A stretch of DNA of 64,000 bases from Chrysomallon squamiferum (GCA_012295275.1 CM022667.1:20519910-20583909), one strand, 5' to 3'; shown: positions 40,501 through 52,067, counted from the stretch's first letter. Numbers and translations: made by a program. The notes: generated by a model not told the origin, from the sequence alone.

Positions 40501-43500
40501 GCGCGCTTTCTAAAGTAAACCGCCTTCTTGAAAATGTGTGAAGTGACTGGAAATCCTGCTGACTCATTGTTCAATTACTGATATCATATTTACAGTTATA
40601 TTGTTTATATTTGAGTAGATTGTGTTGTATGGTAGTATTCGAGTAGATGGTGTTACAGTTAGTATTTCAGTAGATGGTGTTACAGTTAGTATTTGAATAA
40701 ATCTTATTACACTGTTAGTATTTAAGTAAATGGTATTACACTGATAGAGTTTGAGTAAATGGTATTACACTGATAGTATTTAAGTAAATGGTATTACAGC
40801 TAGCATTTGAGTAGATTGTTATTCTGTTGCTATCTGAATAAATGGTGTTACACTGGTAGTATTTTGGTAAATGGTATTACAGTTAGTATTTGAGTAGATT
40901 GTTTTATACTGTTGGTATTTAAGTAAATGATGTTACGCTGATTGTATTTCAATAAATGGTGTTAAGTCAGTATCTGAGTAGACGGTGTTATATTCATATG
41001 CTCTTCCACACCAGGTTAATACATTACAGTAGCATAGCTCATCCATGATGGTATTCCCACCATAAGACATGATAACAGAATATTACCAACTATAAAATAT
41101 TCGCTTTGCAGACTGAACTAAACATGTGAGTGCACCCGACTAGCAACTACGACGTCTTCACCTAAGAGCGCCTTTCTTTGTAGGAGAGATAAAAGCTAAC
41201 TCGCTGTGGTGTGGCGACCGTGCTGTCAAAGTTTGTAAATATTAAATATCGACCACACTTACAGGTAGCACGCATTATCCCACACTGATCGATAAGTTCT
41301 GTCATATTTTGCCATAAACATTTATCAATGGAATTAGACTGATACAACATAAACAAGCTCGTGCAAGAAACAAAAAAACAAACAAAAAAAAAACACTTCA
41401 AGAAGTAAGAGAAGACGAAAAACAACAGAATTTAATTTTTACACTATTTTGTTTTTATTATTATTATTACATATATTTACATACATCTACCGGTATTGCT
41501 GAATAACCTGTACTCAGACGCCTTTTATAACAAAATATTTACATTTCATTATCGAAAATGTAATTATTTTTTGGTATCAGATAACAGTTTTAACAAAAAA
41601 AAGTGATAAACTGGTAAAAGTGGATTGCTCAGACTGTGAGACAAACAATGAGTAAACCACTCACCTCCGGTCCCACGTCCTGCACGTTGACACTTGTCAC
41701 CAGTTCATACAAGAAATTGTCCAGTTCCTTCCCTTCGATAAACCCGTTACCTGAAACGAGACAAAACCCTTGGGTATTGGCGGGTCATAGGTCAGGCAGG
41801 CCTGGCGAACCGTTCTGACAAAAGTACAAGTAACAATAACAAAAAGAAAAGAAGATTTTATTTGCTATAGAAAAATAATAGTAAATATTGCTGAATGAAA
41901 AGGTAATTATTTAAGATGTATAACAAAACAAGACAGACTTAAGAATTAACGATTTCTAGTTCAAACAAAATAACACAAACGACTTAAGGAGACAGTACAC
42001 GTGTTAATATTATTATATTATTTTATTATTATATTATATTATATAAGCTACCGGTTTTTAATTTTTTACTGATTAAAATAAAATACAAATGAAAAACTAT
42101 AAAAACCAGTTAAAATATTAATGTTAGTAAAATTTCAGATCATTACAGATGTGTATGTATATTTATGTATGTAATCTACCTGTCTAATCTATCTTTTATA
42201 AAAACTGTATCTAACTCCGGTGTGACCTTTTTTTAAAATGTGCATGCAGCACATAACTGTTTTAAAGTACATTTCTACCACTAGAACTAGCAGTCATATT
42301 CACTATTTATTAATTAATTTTTATTTATTTAGTTATTTTTAAATCCTTGGGTGACAGTGTAAAAAACTGCATGCCAACAAACATTGTCGTGTGGGTATAC
42401 GTGCATATTGGTTTCACTTTAACAGCAAAACTTCAGTATTCTTGATTTATAAATTCTTGTATTTCTTTTTTCTTTCTTTCTTTCTTCTTCTTCTTCTTCT
42501 TCTTATTATTATTACTACTGTACTTTATTATTATATAATATTATACACACTTCTTTTAATAAACAGAAATTGAAAATTTCTTCTTTAATGACTCAGGTTT
42601 GAATATCATAATTTATGATTAAACAAAATAAAAAAGTTACACAACCTCAGAGAGGTTTGACGGTTGAGTGGTGGGTAACACAGATAAAACTGTGAGTTAC
42701 GAAGCGCAACCTGCAGGGTTTACTGCATCCAGTTTCACACTACTTTATCTACAACAGTGGTTTTGAACAAATACAATTATATCAAATACTAATATCTCTT
42801 ATCCATCTGATGAACCAACCGTAGCTTCACCATCTGTACATGATAGGAAATGGAAATGAAAACGAATGACATTTACAGACTAAAGTAATTTTCAACGCAG
42901 TTCAGCGAGAGTATTCCATTGTTCCAAACACATCACAAATCTTATACGGATGTTTTTTTTTCTTCTTAATTTTCTTTTAAAAAATATTACAAAATAGAAA
43001 TAAATTATTTCAGCTCAAGTATTCCTCTGCCATGTCTGATGTCTGATATGCGACTGGTAAAAGATGATTATAAAATATCGATTGACCTTTGAGATGAAAT
43101 TACGGTAAGTCGTCTGGTACAAAGACCTGATTTGCGATCAAAGGAACTTTCATTCTTAGTGTAAAACATCAAGGAAAAAACCAGAAAAAAGTATATGTAT
43201 ATCTGATACGAAATAACACAGAAGAAAAACCTGAAAAGTTCACAATACATCACAGAAGACGTGTGATAACAGAGTTTATTGTATCACCGCAATCTTAAAA
43301 GGAAGCAGAAAAAACGTCTTTGACACTTTTAATTTTCAGATATGGTATTGTAGCTGTTTGTTAAATGAAAGCTGTTGATATCAGCTTCTGTTTTGGTGGC
43401 AGAGACAATCATTTATTTGCACTTACAGAAAAAACAGGATGCTCAGATAGTCCAGCAAACTGCCAAAGAAGAAGAAAAAAAAGAAAAAAGAAATGCAATC

Positions 43501-43520
43501 TAGAGCATTTCTTTTTTGAT

Positions 43521-43613
<93 letters not shown>

Positions 43614-43912
43614 TAGGGTATATTTTTGTCATCTTGTTGTTTCTATGGAAATATGCCAGTTAGAACTGCTAAAAGTACATTCCACAACAAGCAAAATCGA
43701 TAAAATGAAAATAACAAAAGAGACAACCAGGAACAAATAAGTCATTATAACTGATCATTAGTCTGATATGCTACATCTGACTGCTCGTAAAACTTTTCTT
43801 ATTTCGCTTTACCGTGTGACAAATAATTTTGTGAAGAACTCATTTAAAATTATCAATTTCTGAAAGAGGTTATATACTGAAGGAAAAACAAAATAATAAA
43901 TATATAAATATA

Positions 43913-43951
<39 letters not shown>

Positions 43952-46035
43952 GTGAAAATAAGAAAAATAACAAACAAACAAAAAATATTGTGCTGTGCAA
44001 ATATTTGAAGGAGATACAGAATTACGATTATGTGTGTTTATCTGTGCTCCTTGTTAGTGTAATACCACTGTGTAAGAAGAACAAACGTGCAGAAGGTCAA
44101 TATAAGGAAATAACTTGAAACCTACAATTACAACTGTTTGAAAAATACTGTTAAAAACAGTGGGTTTTCTATTAGCATAGTTATATTTATAAGCTCCTAG
44201 GGATTACTGTTAATTTTCACATCGCCACAAGTCGAAAATATTACATTATAAAGTCCTTACTACCAACGTCAAATATCTAAACATTATTATAAGCAGAACA
44301 ACAAACAAAATCCAGTCCTAACAAGTGTAAACAAAGAGATAATAACAGAACATAATTACGACATAGTGACTGATTTGTTCCGTCTGCTACTAACATGCAG
44401 AAGAAAGAGATTCGTGCTAAATAAGAAGTAGACTTGTTCGTGTAAAATAGTTTTAACAGCAGAAAAACTGTAAACTTTTATTTCTCATTTGATCTTTATT
44501 ATTTTATTTTTTTCCAGTTTAGAAAATAAACTTCTGTTGGTTTTTCAAGGTTTCTGTTTTTTCTTTATTACTTGTTGATTTTTTTTTTTTTTTTTATGTA
44601 ATTTTCTTTTTCTTTTTTTAAAATCACCTTGTAGAAACACCACATAATATTACCGTTATGATAATTGTTCTAAGTACACAATATCATGAAATTGCCCCAC
44701 AAACATACTGGACTGGAAGATAATGAGAAAAGAAGACAGGCAGGATGAAACAGATAAATAAAAAAAATAAAAAATGGATCAAGAAAGATTATGAATCAGT
44801 TTTTAAATTGATTTAGAAATTATTACGATCTATATATATAGATATATATAAATATACTTCATACTGAATATTTGTTAATTACTTTGTAACGATGTTTATT
44901 GACAAAATTTCGCGCACAGCTGTTGGGGACATTTCAAAATGAACGACCTTTGGTCAAATAAAGACTTAACTTCTGTTGTTTGACTAAACAAAACTGTTTA
45001 AACTTGTATTCGATATTTTATCGGCTTGCTCTATTTGTACTTTCGCAAAGCGGTGTGCACCAGACGGAATAGAACGGGCTTATTCTTCGATTGGTTCAAA
45101 AGCACTGACAATAAACACTTTCAATGTGGCTTAATCAATACCCTGGTGTTAATAAATCCTCTGTTCTTACTTTATTATTTAAAACAAATCTTTAACTGAA
45201 ATCCCCAAGCAGAAATCTCTTTTAATATATGTAAATTAAATATGTCAGCATTAGATGAAGATTCGTACTGGCTTGCAGGCACTGTTACGATTAATAAGGA
45301 TTATTATACAACACAGATAGTTAAAATTCAATTGCTTTGAATAATTATATTTTCATATTTACTGAAATGTTAGTCGAGTTACACCTGTTGTGTCATGTAC
45401 GTTTGATTAACTTTAAAACGTAACTGTATCTTGGTGCATCTTATCAGTTTTTCACGTTTTGGAATAAATTATTTTCTATTAAATGAAGTGACTTACATAA
45501 ATTACAATAAAATTAAATAACAGGTGCATGTGAATGTGAGTTTCGGCATATTCACTAAAGAGATATCTGTTACATTTTAAACGATTGACTATCTAAATTA
45601 TTAGTTTACTTTCAAGTCGTATATATCTATATATTCGATTTTCTAAGTTACAAACACTTACTTCTTTTTCTTTTTTCAACATAATAACTAAACAATAAAT
45701 GCGTTCTTTACTTATGTCAGTAAAATTAAATTCTTAAAAATGCAAATGCGTTTCTATACATTTGTTAACATAATTCATTTGATTTCTACAAATGTTTTTA
45801 TTTTGTTGTCCGAGTTAAATATATATTTTAAATTAACATCATATTTTAAAGAAGTGTTTCTCTGCTACAGAGTTAAATGGAGGTTTACTTGTTACTTCTT
45901 TTTGGTTGTGTGTTTATGTCGATGACTTATTGCATTAAACTTATTTCTAAACAAATGGTTTTTATTTGTATAACTTATTAAACTGGAATATTTAAAATAG
46001 ATAGCTTCAAAATCTGAACCACAAAAACCCCCCTA

Positions 46036-46070
<35 letters not shown>

Positions 46071-47061
46071 TAATAATAATAATAATAAATAAATAAATAA
46101 ATAAATAAATAAAAAACAAAAAAACTATAAAAAACTGGTTCTGTTCGCAAGTCAAAAAGACCTACATGTACCACACCCATTATGTTGTTATGGAAACACT
46201 GACGAAAAGCTGCGATTATTGTAAAAAAAACTAACAACAAAGCGTTTCCGAAAATTATATCCATTGTTTGTGTGACACGTGTCTGAACATCAATATGGTC
46301 ATTGTTAGCACTAAATACTGGAACAGGTTTTACATTCTCTGTCATTTTACTGTTTACACACACACACACACACAACAACAACAACAACACACACACACAC
46401 ACACATACATACATACAACATAAATACACATACACACACAAACATATAAATATATACTCACACGTACAACACACAAATATATATATATATATATATATAT
46501 ATGAACACACATACGTACATACATACGTACATACTTACATACAACACATACAAATATATACCTACAAACATATATACACAACGCACACATACTACACATA
46601 CATACATACAAACACATACAACACTTAGACACACACACACACACACATACACACATACATACATACATACAACGCAAACACACACGTGAAATAACTAAAC
46701 CTGTTCTGAAAAAAAGCAGTTTTACTTTATGCATTTCTATGTTTCTATACTACACTACTGCCAAGAAGTAAACAATGCGATTATATGTGAGGCTGAAACT
46801 TTCATCTGTTCATTTGCTGTATTAATTTTCTGCAGTCACCATATCAAAAGACAAAAGAGAGAGAGAGAAAAAAAAACAGTACAACAAACACCCGAAGAAA
46901 TCAATAGAAATGTTTGAATGGAGCGTTAATATTTACAATAGAAAAACTTCTTTGAATGACAGGTTCAGCAGTCAGCCAGGTTATTTCCCATCTTAGTACA
47001 GCGTCGTTGTTTGGATAATAACCTCAGGAAAAGTACATTAACATTCAGAAAAACTCTACTG

Positions 47062-47101
<40 letters not shown>

Positions 47102-50100
47102 AATGCACACACAAGCAAAGACTTATTTGTATTTTATTCTGTCTTCTCCACTATTCGCCAAATATCACAGAAAAAAAATTGCATAAATCACAATTATTAC
47201 TATTGTTATTTTGTGATAATCACAACTTACCATTATTTTCCAGTTTTCTTCTTACAGATTCAAATATTTATTAAGACAGGTTTTTATCACTAAGATTTGT
47301 TAGTGATTTACATCAGATCTACTAGAATTTATTATTTTACTGTAACACTGCGTATATTCACAGAACTGACACTGTCCCCCTTTTTGTAGTTGAGCTCAGT
47401 CATCGACATGAACTTACAGAATCGTGTTGTTAATACAGTTAAGTAATTTGATATGTGTAAAAACAATACGACAATTATGGTTAATGACTGCTGCATGATG
47501 GGATGTTGATTTCTCGCTGTTTTCAAACGGACTGAACATCACCTCAGCTGAAAAACATTACCGATAAAAATAATACATATTATACTCTTGTTACTGTTTG
47601 CACGGCAGCTATAAACAACACTGGTCTTCACCTGTGAATAATATACAATATAATATAATCAGACAAATAACACAGCAAGAAAGGTTGTGTTGCGATTTCG
47701 AAAATGGCTGTATATTTATAAACAAAATCGTATTAGACAGAACACAGTTTGGTGACGTACATATGTCTGTTTTCCATGCGACAGGTCCCCTGCAACCAAG
47801 TCTATGGCGTGTGTGCTAATTTTTTGCTCAAGTTGTCAAAGCTTCCGTACAATGAAGGCAAACAGAGGAAATCGTGATACCCATTGCAGAGTATTGTTAT
47901 ATCGCCAGCTATAGATCTTGTTATCGACCAGAGCATTTCGTTTACCTGATAGATCGAAAGTCTCAGTACGTATAGCAATTAAAAACTGCCACGGAACCAC
48001 GTGGGAAATAGCATCGTTAGGCTTGTTATTCACTTTGTATTGACTTTCAAAATTATTATTACTATATTAGTAGATAGTAGAATTGGCAGCAACAGCAGCA
48101 GTGATAGTTACTGTTGAAGTAATAGTAGCTGCAGTAATAGTACAGGGTTTCTCTTTATAACGCCGACACTGGAACTCGACAGATTTCTTAGAGAATAACA
48201 GAAGACTGCCGAGTTACAGATCCCTTTATTTTGATCGATAAAACTATTAAATATTAACGAACGATTTTAAGAAAAAGGTGTTAACAGCTGAACCACTTAA
48301 TCGCCTGTATTCTTGTTAGACACTTTTTTTTTCTTCTTTTTTTTAATTAGATGTATGTTGTGTAGTCACTGATTTCAGGGAATCAATACAAGATCGCACG
48401 ATGCTTTGCAGTACAAATGGTGAGGAAAGGAAATGTGTTCGGGATGCTTCTTTGTATTTTTATTTGTAGGTTGGTCTCAATGTTTCAAAATAATAAAACT
48501 ACTAGAAGGAATAACAACTTTATTTAGAATTACATAATAGTTCATGAGCGTTCCTTTTCCTTGTGAATCAGATGTATTCCTTGTGTCGATACATATTCAA
48601 CGAAGAATATGTTTACGTTGCACAGGTACAAGTACGAATTCAGCTTATTGCAACAACTTGGCAATATCAACGATACCAAAGTAAAAAACATTTTTAATAC
48701 TGCCATTCCAAGTTGATTATAAAATTAATTAATTCAAAAAAAAAAAAAAAAAAAAACATTAATAACTGTAGAGAGAAATATAATTTTTATTCAAGAAAAA
48801 CGTCTAAAAACGAAATATTGTTTACTCGGTGATGACAGACAAGATCGACTGATGGCGGTGTAAGTTTACCACAGCCTTTGTATTAGACGTTTCACTCGGA
48901 ACGCTGGCCATTAAAACGAAGTAAATTTATGTGTTTTCTGGGGGCGATAAACCTGAATAGCCATACATCGGAGGACATTATAAAGATGATTTACTGTAGT
49001 GGTATTACTAGAAGGAGTAAGTATAGTGTATAATGTACATTATTCTCTTGTCATGATACTGTTGATGTAAATCAAAATAAAAACATACAGAGAACATTTT
49101 TTTTTAACTGGAAAGCAATGAACTCAGATTCGAAACAGAGAAAGCAGAAACTGTATTTCCATCAGATTTTATAAAATTTGCTCATTCGAAACACAGAGCT
49201 GTCATTTTCACTTTCCTCTTGCAGAATCTCAGAGTCGACTCAAAGGATTTGCGACAAAGACATGCTGTCAGGAAGACCTCTTCACTAAGATGTGTAATGG
49301 ACAGAATGCACACTTCAAGAAAACCATGAAATCGTCTTTTGATGTAGAATATGCAAGGTTTATTAGCGATATTTAGAAACTAGCTTTTATTTTAATTATC
49401 CACTGATATCGAATTTAGGGAAATTGTCATATGATTTCCGGTCTTATAGGTAACTTCTTAACGAAAATTTGTACTTAAAAACACATTTTGCTGCTACAAC
49501 AACAACAACAACAACAACAAACAACAATAACAATTATAATATGAAAAACTAACAGAAATACACTCGCTCCAACCCCTTCCATAAAACCACCACCATATGT
49601 TGTCGTCTAATAAAATGTATGTATTAATTACTTCAATATTAACAGCTGTTTCAGAGTCAAAGATGTGAAAATATTTAACAATCCTCACATAACTGTACAC
49701 ATTTGTTGTTTATGAATGTGATGTGAAATGTGTTCCAACATTGAACTGAGGTTTATTAAATTCTTCTAACGTTACATTACTTAAATCTTCGTAAGAAAAT
49801 CTATTCGTGGCCATCTTGGTTGTCTGTGAAAAGTAGGATCGCAGTCAGATAAATGCTCCTACTGACCTGTTACTGATTAATCTCCATACATTAATCTTCT
49901 CGTTGCTGTGAATATACAATCTATTTTGTATCCAGAATAAGCACATTTTTACGATTACCTCATATCTTCCCTGGTCTAGTCAACGATATTGAATTATTTG
50001 TGTTTCCTACTTAACACGTAAAACAATGAACTCACGTTTCACAAAACACCTTGAACATGATATAGCATCTCTTTCCATTTTTTTTTTTTTAATGATTTTA

Positions 50101-51576
50101 CAAATTACTACTAATTCGTTATTTTTTACATGAATTATTTTATTGTTTTCACGTTGACGGTGTCATTAATAATTTACTTTGTCACAGCGTTGTATTTGAA
50201 TATTTCAACCCAAAACATTTGTTATAACAATAATTTTGCGCTTAATTTCTATAATCGATATCGACTTTAGAGAAATACAATAATGAATACATATTCAGGC
50301 AATAAAATAGAATTTTGAAGGAAAAAATAAAATAAAATAAATAAATAACATATAACATACAAATCGATGTTGTAACATGGTATCTCATTAAAACCAGATA
50401 TTACTACAGAAAGATAAAAGTAAAAAACTAAACTATTTACACACCTTGTATTAGTCTAGTGTTGGGTGTCACTCTAAACGACTGCCAGTAAATAATACTG
50501 AACATGTTGCATACGGTTTGTTGTATTTGGACATATGCATTTTATTTACATACTTACTGTATACGTCTGTATGCGTGTATGTATGTGCGTGTGTGTGTGT
50601 GTGTGTGTGTAAGCGTGCGCGCGCGCGAGTTTGTTTGCAAGTTAATCGGAATTCAAAAAGAAAATAATAATAATAATAACGATTGTCACAGAGAGAAAAT
50701 AACGGAATCTTATACATGAACCTTTCTAATGATCGGAAAGCAATTCGCGACTTTCGCGATTTTGAGTTTCCAATCATTCCATCCTGAATGGAACAGAAAA
50801 ATAAGAAGAAAACTGGGCAGGGCTCACCTGCGAGTATCACATTTGAGTAATTACCTTCTGCGAACCCCGCAATACACAAGTGTAGCATTTCTAAAAATTT
50901 GTTGTATAAAATTTTGTAGATGGGGTTTCTCATGGTATATTTAGTTTAGTTTTTATTGTTATAGTTCGTATCTGCAAACTAATCGCATTTCCTCAGTTAA
51001 AATAATTGGTAAATTTGAAAGATAATGTACAACCTGTTGCAAGAAATCAGATAATTAATATTTATTTTTACTGTGTTGCTGACTATCACTGATATAAGCT
51101 TTATAAGCTAATAATTAATTATCTTTGTACAAGCTTCAAAATCTGACAAAGGGCTGCGTTCAAGTAACAATTTCATAATTTTTTTTTAATTTTTACTATT
51201 AAATATATACTGTGAAATATATTGTGAAGATGAATATTTTTGTTACTTTTTACAGTACAATCTGACACTTACAGAAATAATCGGATAACTAATTACACTG
51301 ATGGTGCCCAACCTATAGTGTTACTGATCGTAAAAATTAATTATTCTTACGTTTTCGTTCCTGAAATATACAACAACAACAATAACATGATCACGACACT
51401 AATAATACTAGGGGCATACAAAACATTATTGACATACCATCGCTGTCATAGTGGTTCCATACATCCATGAACTGACTGGCTGTGATCCGTTTGAAATCTC
51501 GCGTTTTCAGATCTCTGAACTGTTTGAGAAAGTTTTTGGAACCTTCCGTTTCGCTAGCTGACGTTTTCTCTGCCAT
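19509..51576 (-). CDS. Cbp53E: Calbindin-32/calretinin-like six-EF-hand Ca2+-binding protein, alternative last exons
   Basis: A cytosolic Ca2+ buffer/sensor, typical of neurons and muscle in this family. Ten shared exons join to exactly 258 codons, followed by one of two terminal exons, giving 316 residues (distal) or 295 (proximal); the fly protein is of similar length. EF-hand loops start at about residues 44, 94, 140, 186, 233 and 277, and each keeps Asp at position 1 and Glu at position 12. Family signatures include ASQFMDVW, LAQILPMEENFLLLFR, HPLESSVEFMKIWREYDTD, KLLPVRENFLCR and DDIERVFNLYDRD, nearest to Drosophila Cbp53E in my recollection. The start is ATG 51576 (A at -3, G at +4); a GTG-led extension upstream is not taken as the start. 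EF5 has Asp instead of Gly at loop position 6. Introns range from about 0.3 to 9.7 kb. Confidence -1.
19700..20190. repeat. About 51-bp minisatellite before the distal terminal exon
   Basis: Units alternate two related halves, aaacttgtatcagtagttttta and taaacttgtatcaatcgtttt. About nine units start some 15 bases from the EF6-b acceptor, on its intron side. Confidence -1.
20191..23364. other. Intron and inter-exon DNA between the two terminal exons
   Basis: AT-rich, with (AAT)n at 20728-20786, poly-A near 20836, A/C-rich runs at 22460-22590 and CTA/TTA-type trinucleotides at 22735-23035 that flank repeat copy A. It would be 3'-UTR or intron depending on the isoform. No other exon seen. Confidence -1.
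22823..22919. repeat. Duplicated ~97-bp segment, copy A
   Basis: Nearly identical to 26241-26337, with about five mismatches. It includes tagtaattgtaatacatcgg and tactagtcaaaatatataa. It sits between two imperfect CTA/TTA microsatellites. Confidence -1.
23365..23450. repeat. Poly-A and (AAAAT)n tract
   Basis: A-rich run with six AAAAT pentamers on the plus strand, downstream of the proximal terminal exon. The 180 bases between it and the stop are noticeably more GC-rich and are probably 3'-UTR. Confidence -1.
23631..23744 (-). CDS. Cbp53E: Calbindin alternative terminal exon, proximal (EF6-a)
   Basis: Acceptor ttgtag|GATTTT, phase 0, then 37 codons and TGA at 23633-23631. It begins DFDTADLEDCK and carries the canonical loop DLNNDGKISKKE, ending LTLMLTF. 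The isoform would be 295 residues. Over the 30 alignable codons it shares 22 residues with the distal copy, and 15 of those 22 use a different synonymous codon. No clear AATAAA lies close downstream; ATTAAA at about 23042-23047 and AATAAA near 22597 are candidates. Confidence -1.
   Translation of the reverse strand, partial: DFDTADLEDCKQILLGRCDLNNDGKISKKELTLMLTF
23757..23836. repeat. Three tandem copies of ~27-bp acaaagtagtgtcgtctgct
   Basis: It lies 12-90 bases on the intron side of the EF6-a acceptor, in the zone expected to hold the branch point. Confidence -1.
24945..25035. repeat. (AAT)n-(GAT)n microsatellite
   Basis: Compound repeat in the intron just after calbindin exon 10. Confidence -1.
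25078..25149 (-). CDS. Cbp53E: Calbindin exon 10 (EF5 loop), last shared exon
   Basis: Twenty-four codons. Acceptor tgtag|GACCAC and donor CAAGAG|gtttgt. The loop across the junction is DRDHNDYIEDEE: ligand positions are kept but the usual Gly at position 6 is Asp. It ends in phase 0 and can join either terminal exon. Confidence -1.
25946..26002 (-). CDS. Cbp53E: Calbindin exon 9 (EF5 helix)
   Basis: Nineteen codons. Acceptor tcacag|AGCGCG and donor GACAGG|gtaagt. It encodes SANKLNRDDIERVFNLYDR. Confidence -1.
26241..26337. repeat. Duplicated ~97-bp segment, copy B
   Basis: Same orientation as copy A and 3.4 kb away, in the intron just before calbindin exon 9. A more diverged relative of its first half (cagtaattgttatg to ttaatacacgttt) lies about 136 bp away at 26111-26157. 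Confidence -1.
26338..28691. other. Calbindin intron 8, main part
   Basis: No exon or element recognised. It has poly-A at about 27178-27197, (ATT) near 27490 and CA/TG-rich DNA at 28270-28350. Confidence -1.
28692..28737 (-). CDS. Cbp53E: Calbindin exon 8 (46-bp exon)
   Basis: Acceptor taacag|ACTCTT and donor TTCAAG|gtaaga. It completes the split Lys and encodes LLPVRENFLCRPIFK, matching LLPVKENFLCR of the fly protein. It is too short to show up as an open frame. Confidence -1.
28858..28930. repeat. (ATAAT)n pentanucleotide microsatellite
   Basis: About 12 copies of TATAA/ATAAT in the intron between exons 7 and 8. Confidence -1.
29432..29487 (-). CDS. Cbp53E: Calbindin exon 7 (EF4 loop)
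   Basis: Acceptor tttag|CTGCAG and donor GGCAAA|gtatgt, leaving a Lys codon split after two bases. Loop DRNKDGKLQISE is canonical. Confidence -1.
29488..31555. other. Calbindin intron 6
   Basis: 2.1 kb of AT-rich DNA with a short (ACT)/(AAT) tract near 30400-30455. Nothing else recognised. Confidence -1.
31556..31639 (-). CDS. Cbp53E: Calbindin exon 6 (EF3-EF4 linker)
   Basis: Twenty-eight codons. Acceptor tttcag|AACTTT and donor ACGATG|gtaact. It encodes NFLYDLLKQSKK and QLITYADTM. Confidence -1.
32155..32211 (-). CDS. Cbp53E: Calbindin exon 5 (EF3 loop)
   Basis: Nineteen codons. Acceptor atcag|ATATGG and donor CTAAAG|gtaaga. IWREYDTDCSGFIEADELK contains a canonical loop. Confidence -1.
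32645..33465. repeat. ~58-bp minisatellite in calbindin intron 4, 14 units
   Basis: The plus-strand unit is tatttaaatgtcaaacttct, then gtgtcactcttactgttgat, then gtgatatattgtatgtttta. I counted 14 ctgttgat-type cores. On the transcribed strand each unit reads CAACAGTAAGAG, which resembles a 5' splice site, and TACTAAAACA, which resembles a branch point. Confidence -1.
33592..33678 (-). CDS. Cbp53E: Calbindin exon 4 (EF2-EF3 linker)
   Basis: Exactly 29 codons. Acceptor ttacag|TTAGCT and donor ATGAAA|gtaagt. It encodes LAQILPMEENFLLLFR and HPLESSVEFMK, the best-conserved signature of the family. Confidence -1.
33858..33944. repeat. (AG)n tract, 87 bases, calbindin intron 3
   Basis: Pure AG on the plus strand, hence (CT)n in the pre-mRNA. 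Confidence -1.
34421..34508. repeat. (AT)n tract beside calbindin exon 3
   Basis: About 80 bases of TA/AT repeat starting 41 bases past the exon 3 donor. Confidence -1.
34549..34638 (-). CDS. Cbp53E: Calbindin exon 3 (EF2)
   Basis: Exactly 30 codons. Acceptor tttcag|GTTGTT and donor GCTGAG|gtaagt. The EF2 loop DENKDGKIDIAE is canonical; by comparison EF2 of vertebrate calbindin-D28k is degenerate. Confidence -1.
34639..41664. other. Calbindin intron 2
   Basis: 7 kb. Apart from the 40595-40990 minisatellite, short A/T runs and an (AGT)/(ATT) patch at 37380-37500, I see no gene. The open frames at 36500-37010 lack any recognisable domain. Confidence -1.
40595..40990. repeat. Degenerate ~33-bp minisatellite, about 12 units
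   Basis: Unit close to agtatttgagtagatggtgt followed by tacactgtt. Units are diverged, so the array is old. Confidence -1.
41665..41750 (-). CDS. Cbp53E: Calbindin exon 2 (rest of EF1)
   Basis: Acceptor tttcag|GTAACG and donor CCGGAG|gtgagt. It completes the EF1 loop as DSDGNGFIEGKE and continues LDNFLYELV. Ends in phase 0. Confidence -1.
43523..43609. repeat. (CT)n tract, 87 bases, calbindin intron 1
   Basis: Pure CT on the plus strand, hence (AG)n in the pre-mRNA, and of the same length as the AG tract at 33858-33944. Confidence -1.
46345..46680. repeat. AC/ACAT/AT compound microsatellite
   Basis: 330 bases of CA and CATA repeats with an (AT) core at about 46479-46501. It gives spurious Thr/His and Cys/Val open frames. 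Confidence -1.
50585..50630. repeat. (GT)n followed by (GC)n
   Basis: Alternating purine-pyrimidine tract ending gcgtgcgcgcgcgcg, a possible Z-DNA former. Confidence -1.
51438..51576 (-). CDS. Cbp53E: Calbindin exon 1 (start, first half of EF1)
   Basis: ATG at 51576-51574. It encodes a Lys/Glu-rich head, then KRITASQFMDVWNHYDSDG, with the donor GCGATG|gtatgt breaking the EF1 loop. Confidence -1.
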
Positions 51577-51690
51577 CGTTCGCTGCTCGTGCTCCAACAC
51601 TGGCTGGGTACGCGCGGTATCGTGCTCTTTAATAGACTAATGTTGTTCTGCGCATGTCAGCCAGACGACATCGATTTCGCGGGAAAATTC
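51577..51690 (-). promoter_or_regulatory. Candidate calbindin promoter / 5'-UTR
   Basis: A locally GC-richer stretch just upstream of the start codon. On the minus strand it has a TATA-like TATTAAA (51628-51634) about 55 bases before the ATG and CATGCGCA, resembling an NRF-1 half-site, further up. No start site can be fixed from sequence alone. Confidence -1.
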
Positions 51691-51796
51691 AGTAACAGGT
51701 GTGAAGCTGAGTTATTATGTTGGTGTTAGCGATCCGTTTGACGAGAGATTCAGCTACTGCCACGGAGTCGGAAAGCCATTTGGTGATAATTAAATA

Positions 51797-52067
51797 AAGA
51801 GAAAGTTCTCTAACCGTCGTTGAAAAACAACTGATGTTCGTTCTGCTGGTCAGAAATCTTGGCGATATTTTTTCTAATACATGTAAAAAATATATGAGAT
51901 CCAAGACCGGAGAAACAGTGGAATATCGAGATGAAGGCATTAAACACTGTGTGACAATCAATAAGTATTACTTCTTTGTCTGGCACGAACACCTTGCAGT
52001 AGTAGATCGATATGCATTCCAACCGGAACATAATGTCGCTGTTTTCTTTCGCATTTTCAGCAGGTAA
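51797..52067 (+). other. Open frame with donor-like end, divergent from calbindin (uncertain exon)
   Basis: An open frame of about 90 codons (first ATG 51834) of mixed composition, not a simple repeat, ending at TTCAGCAG|gtaatt. It lies 220-490 bases upstream of the calbindin start on the opposite strand, where divergent transcripts often begin. I recognise no domain, and the opposite strand is also open here, so it may be chance. Confidence -1.

Larger units (their letters stand above)
41751..51437. other. Calbindin intron 1
   Basis: 9.7 kb, the longest intron. It holds (CT)n at 43523-43609, (AAAT)n at 43885-43951, (AAT)/(AAAT) at 46027-46110, AC/ACAT repeats at 46345-46680, (GT)n at 47064-47099 and a GT/GC tract at 50585-50630. 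No exon or intact element recognised. Confidence -1.

Noticed and set aside
46007-46734. Cys/Val/Tyr and Thr/His-rich frames
   Set aside because: Derived from the AC/ACAT microsatellite.
51577-51600. N-terminal extension of calbindin (LEHEQRT) from a GTG
   Set aside because: GTG is not expected as a start here, and the ATG at 51576 has a good context and fits the family length.
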